Shown here: positions 62,536 through 64,000 of the stretch, in pieces
How positions within the stretch are numbered: the first letter of the stretch is position 1
How the letters are laid out: each line of letters opens with the position of its first letter
Origin: Rotaria socialis
Taxonomy: Eukaryota; Rotifera; Eurotatoria; Philodinida; Philodinidae
NCBI GenBank assembly: GCA_905331475.1
Contig: CAJNYU010002703.1
Location: 62,001-126,000 of the forward strand
Direction of reading: 5' to 3'
Length of the DNA: 64,000 nucleotides
Notes under the pieces: generated by a model
What the model saw: the letters and a program-made list of their open reading frames with translations, nothing else
Databases searched by the model: none
Told to the model about the DNA's origin: nothing
Program-made: the position numbers and the translations under genes

Positions 62536-63195
62536 CTATGTATATACAAAAAAACAAAATTCAATAAACTGTATAGAAAGGTGTCAAAAAAAAGGAAAAC
62601 TTACGATTCGAATAATTGAAAAAGTACAGTCGATAGGAACAAGAATAGTAGCTAATCCAAAAGCAAAAAATGCCCAATCTAAATGAATTATACGCATTTC
62701 CATGGATATTCGAATATGAACAACAGTAACCCAGATGCAATGAATTGTAATAGCACACAATAAAGCAATACTCGTTTGTTCTAGACGAAAAAATAAAAAT
62801 AAAATAAAACCAAGTTTTTATTTTACCAAAAAAATAATTTAACAACGAAGGAACACTCGACCGTTGCGAATATAATACGCTAAGATTAATTATTTCCAAT
62901 AAAAGACTAATAAGTAAAAATACACAAGGTGTAATTACGATTAAACGTGGTAATGGCATTTGATTTTCCACACTACAAAATGCTCCATACGAAATACATA
63001 AATCTTGCATTTGATCTTTGTTTGCTATACATAAAATAAACATTAGTGATTTAAAATTTTGAAAAAAATAATCCTCTATTTTTTCTTACTTGAATAATTA
63101 TCAATATCAAACCAATGATACCAATAAATAGATGCAAGTAAGCATACTAACGCAATAGTCTTAGAAGTTAAAATAATGCTAGATAAAATACTCAT
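62536..63195 (-). CDS. Four-TM claudin/tetraspan-like protein 2
   Basis: Exons 63090-63195, 62827-63024, 62605-62780 and a likely last exon 62536-62568 give about 170 residues. Topology and intron phases (1, 1, 0) match the neighbour at 61320-62043: TM1 with IYWYHW, a loop with DLCISYGAFC, then VFLLISLLLEIINLSVLY, ALLCAITIHCIWVTVVHI and FFAFGLATILVPIDC. Sequence identity to the neighbour is low, so the tandem duplication is old. The last exon is the least certain part. Confidence 0.65.
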
Positions 63196-63397
63196 TTGTA
63201 TAAATAGATATGAATGTGAGCTAAAAGCAAAAGAAGAAGCATGTTATTACATAACAATGATGCTAAACATAACGCTTAATGTTTCATTTCAAATCAAAGG
63301 ATTGCGTATTCAGCATCTTATTTAGTGTTTTACGGATCAAAAGAAGGAGTTTTTATCAGTCTCTTGCGTTCTTATAATTAAAGAATTAGATTATGTC
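63196..63397. other. Upstream flank of the four-TM gene 2
   Basis: No feature was recognised. Confidence 0.4.
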
Positions 63398-63822
63398 TTG
63401 CAAGGAGGAAAAGGAGGGATTTAGGATTTTGAAAATCCCAAAATCCAAAACGTGAATGATGGAATTTCCATCTGAATTTTTTCCCATATGTAAGTCTCAT
63501 GATTCTTAGAACATTCTAAAATTTTCAGCGCAAACAGATGTTTCTTTCTCAAGATAATGAATGCGCAAGAAATACTCATTTCACGGCGCGGTCAGAAAAT
63601 CCAGTTTGTTTTTGAAAATTCAATATTTTAAGAAGGAAACATTTATTCGAGTTGCAACTTTTAGGATCTTTTATGGACCATAAAACCTATATATGGTAAG
63701 AATTTCAGGTCGAAATTACGTCATTCACAGAGGGGAAAATGCTTTTCAATTTATGGGATTTGGGGATTTTCTTGGGACTTTCAAAATCCCAAAAATCCAA
63801 TTTTTCCCCCTTGGTGCCTTGT
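63398..63822. mobile_element. Short element with TIR-like ends
   Basis: The left end runs TTGCAAGGAGGAAAAGGAGG and then GGATTTTGAAAATCCCAAAA; the right end, read in reverse complement, gives CAAGGCACCAAGGGGGAAAA and GGATTTTTGGGATTTTGAAA. The two ends are diverged inverted repeats about 65 bp long. There is no coding capacity, and no target duplication was identified. Confidence 0.45.
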
Positions 63823-64000
63823 CAAAAAATGATCAGAGTTTTCTTTGGAAAATACTGATTTTCATTATATAAAAAGCTATAAATAATAGTATTCTTCTCA
63901 AGCACTAAAAGATTCAAAATTCAAAATATATACGGAAGGAGCTATTACGTGTGGTTTCGTATGTACTCTATTTTAGTAGATTGTAATCAGTAGTATTCAT

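Overview
The window is animal nuclear DNA, most likely from a bdelloid rotifer (Adineta/Rotaria/Philodina type). It is AT-rich. Genes are split by many introns of about 45-70 bp with GT..AG ends, several genes have a splice acceptor directly before the start codon, duplicated genes are common, and there is a rotifer-style ADP-ribosyltransferase and a secreted family like those common in bdelloids. The species assignment is inference. A run of 100 Ns (19852-19951) marks a scaffold join, and single Ns lie at 42042 and 42467.

Layout. 1-4.6 kb: a claudin-like four-TM gene with an LDL-receptor class A motif (minus) next to HSBP1 (plus). 4.6-20 kb: gene-poor, repeat-rich DNA with a GGATCC/GGATTCC repeat island, foldback elements, a damaged nucleoside hydrolase gene carrying a hairpin element in an intron, and a mariner-type transposon (17290-18599). 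20.8-32.4 kb: a gene-dense block with an ADP-ribosyltransferase (minus), HP1 (minus) divergent from mitochondrial Lon protease (plus), and two tandem glutamate dehydrogenases. 33.4-37.2 kb: a second, diverged copy of the claudin-like/HSBP1 pair in the same orientation. 37.9-41.2 kb: a secreted GH38-like/DUF5054-type protein. 41.2-50 kb: foldback repeats, a tRNA-like gene with an apparent UUA anticodon, an unidentified multi-exon gene interrupted by a repeat, a degenerate locus, a non-autonomous mariner-like element, and a palindrome carrying two copies of a cysteine-rich secreted peptide. 50.1-64 kb: PRMT1 convergent with an LMO4-type LIM-only gene, an ERI-type exonuclease, a 21-exon chitinase that appears fused to a Ly6/uPAR domain with a GPI signal, a single-pass PPxY membrane protein, and two tandem four-TM genes.

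The genes do not form one pathway. Most are housekeeping or signalling genes: mitochondrial proteolysis (Lon), glutamate metabolism (GDH), chromatin (HP1), arginine methylation (PRMT1), the heat-shock response (HSBP1) and RNA processing (ERI). The most notable items are the predicted GPI-anchored chitinase-LU fusion with in-frame micro-exons, the linked old duplication lying across the scaffold gap, the palindromic peptide pair in which one copy lost a cysteine, and the UUA-anticodon tRNA-like gene. Exon structures were read by eye from splice signals, frame continuity and family motifs. For Lon, both GDHs, the DUF5054-type gene, PRMT1, LMO4, ERI, chitinase and the first four-TM gene, the summed exon lengths are exact multiples of three.
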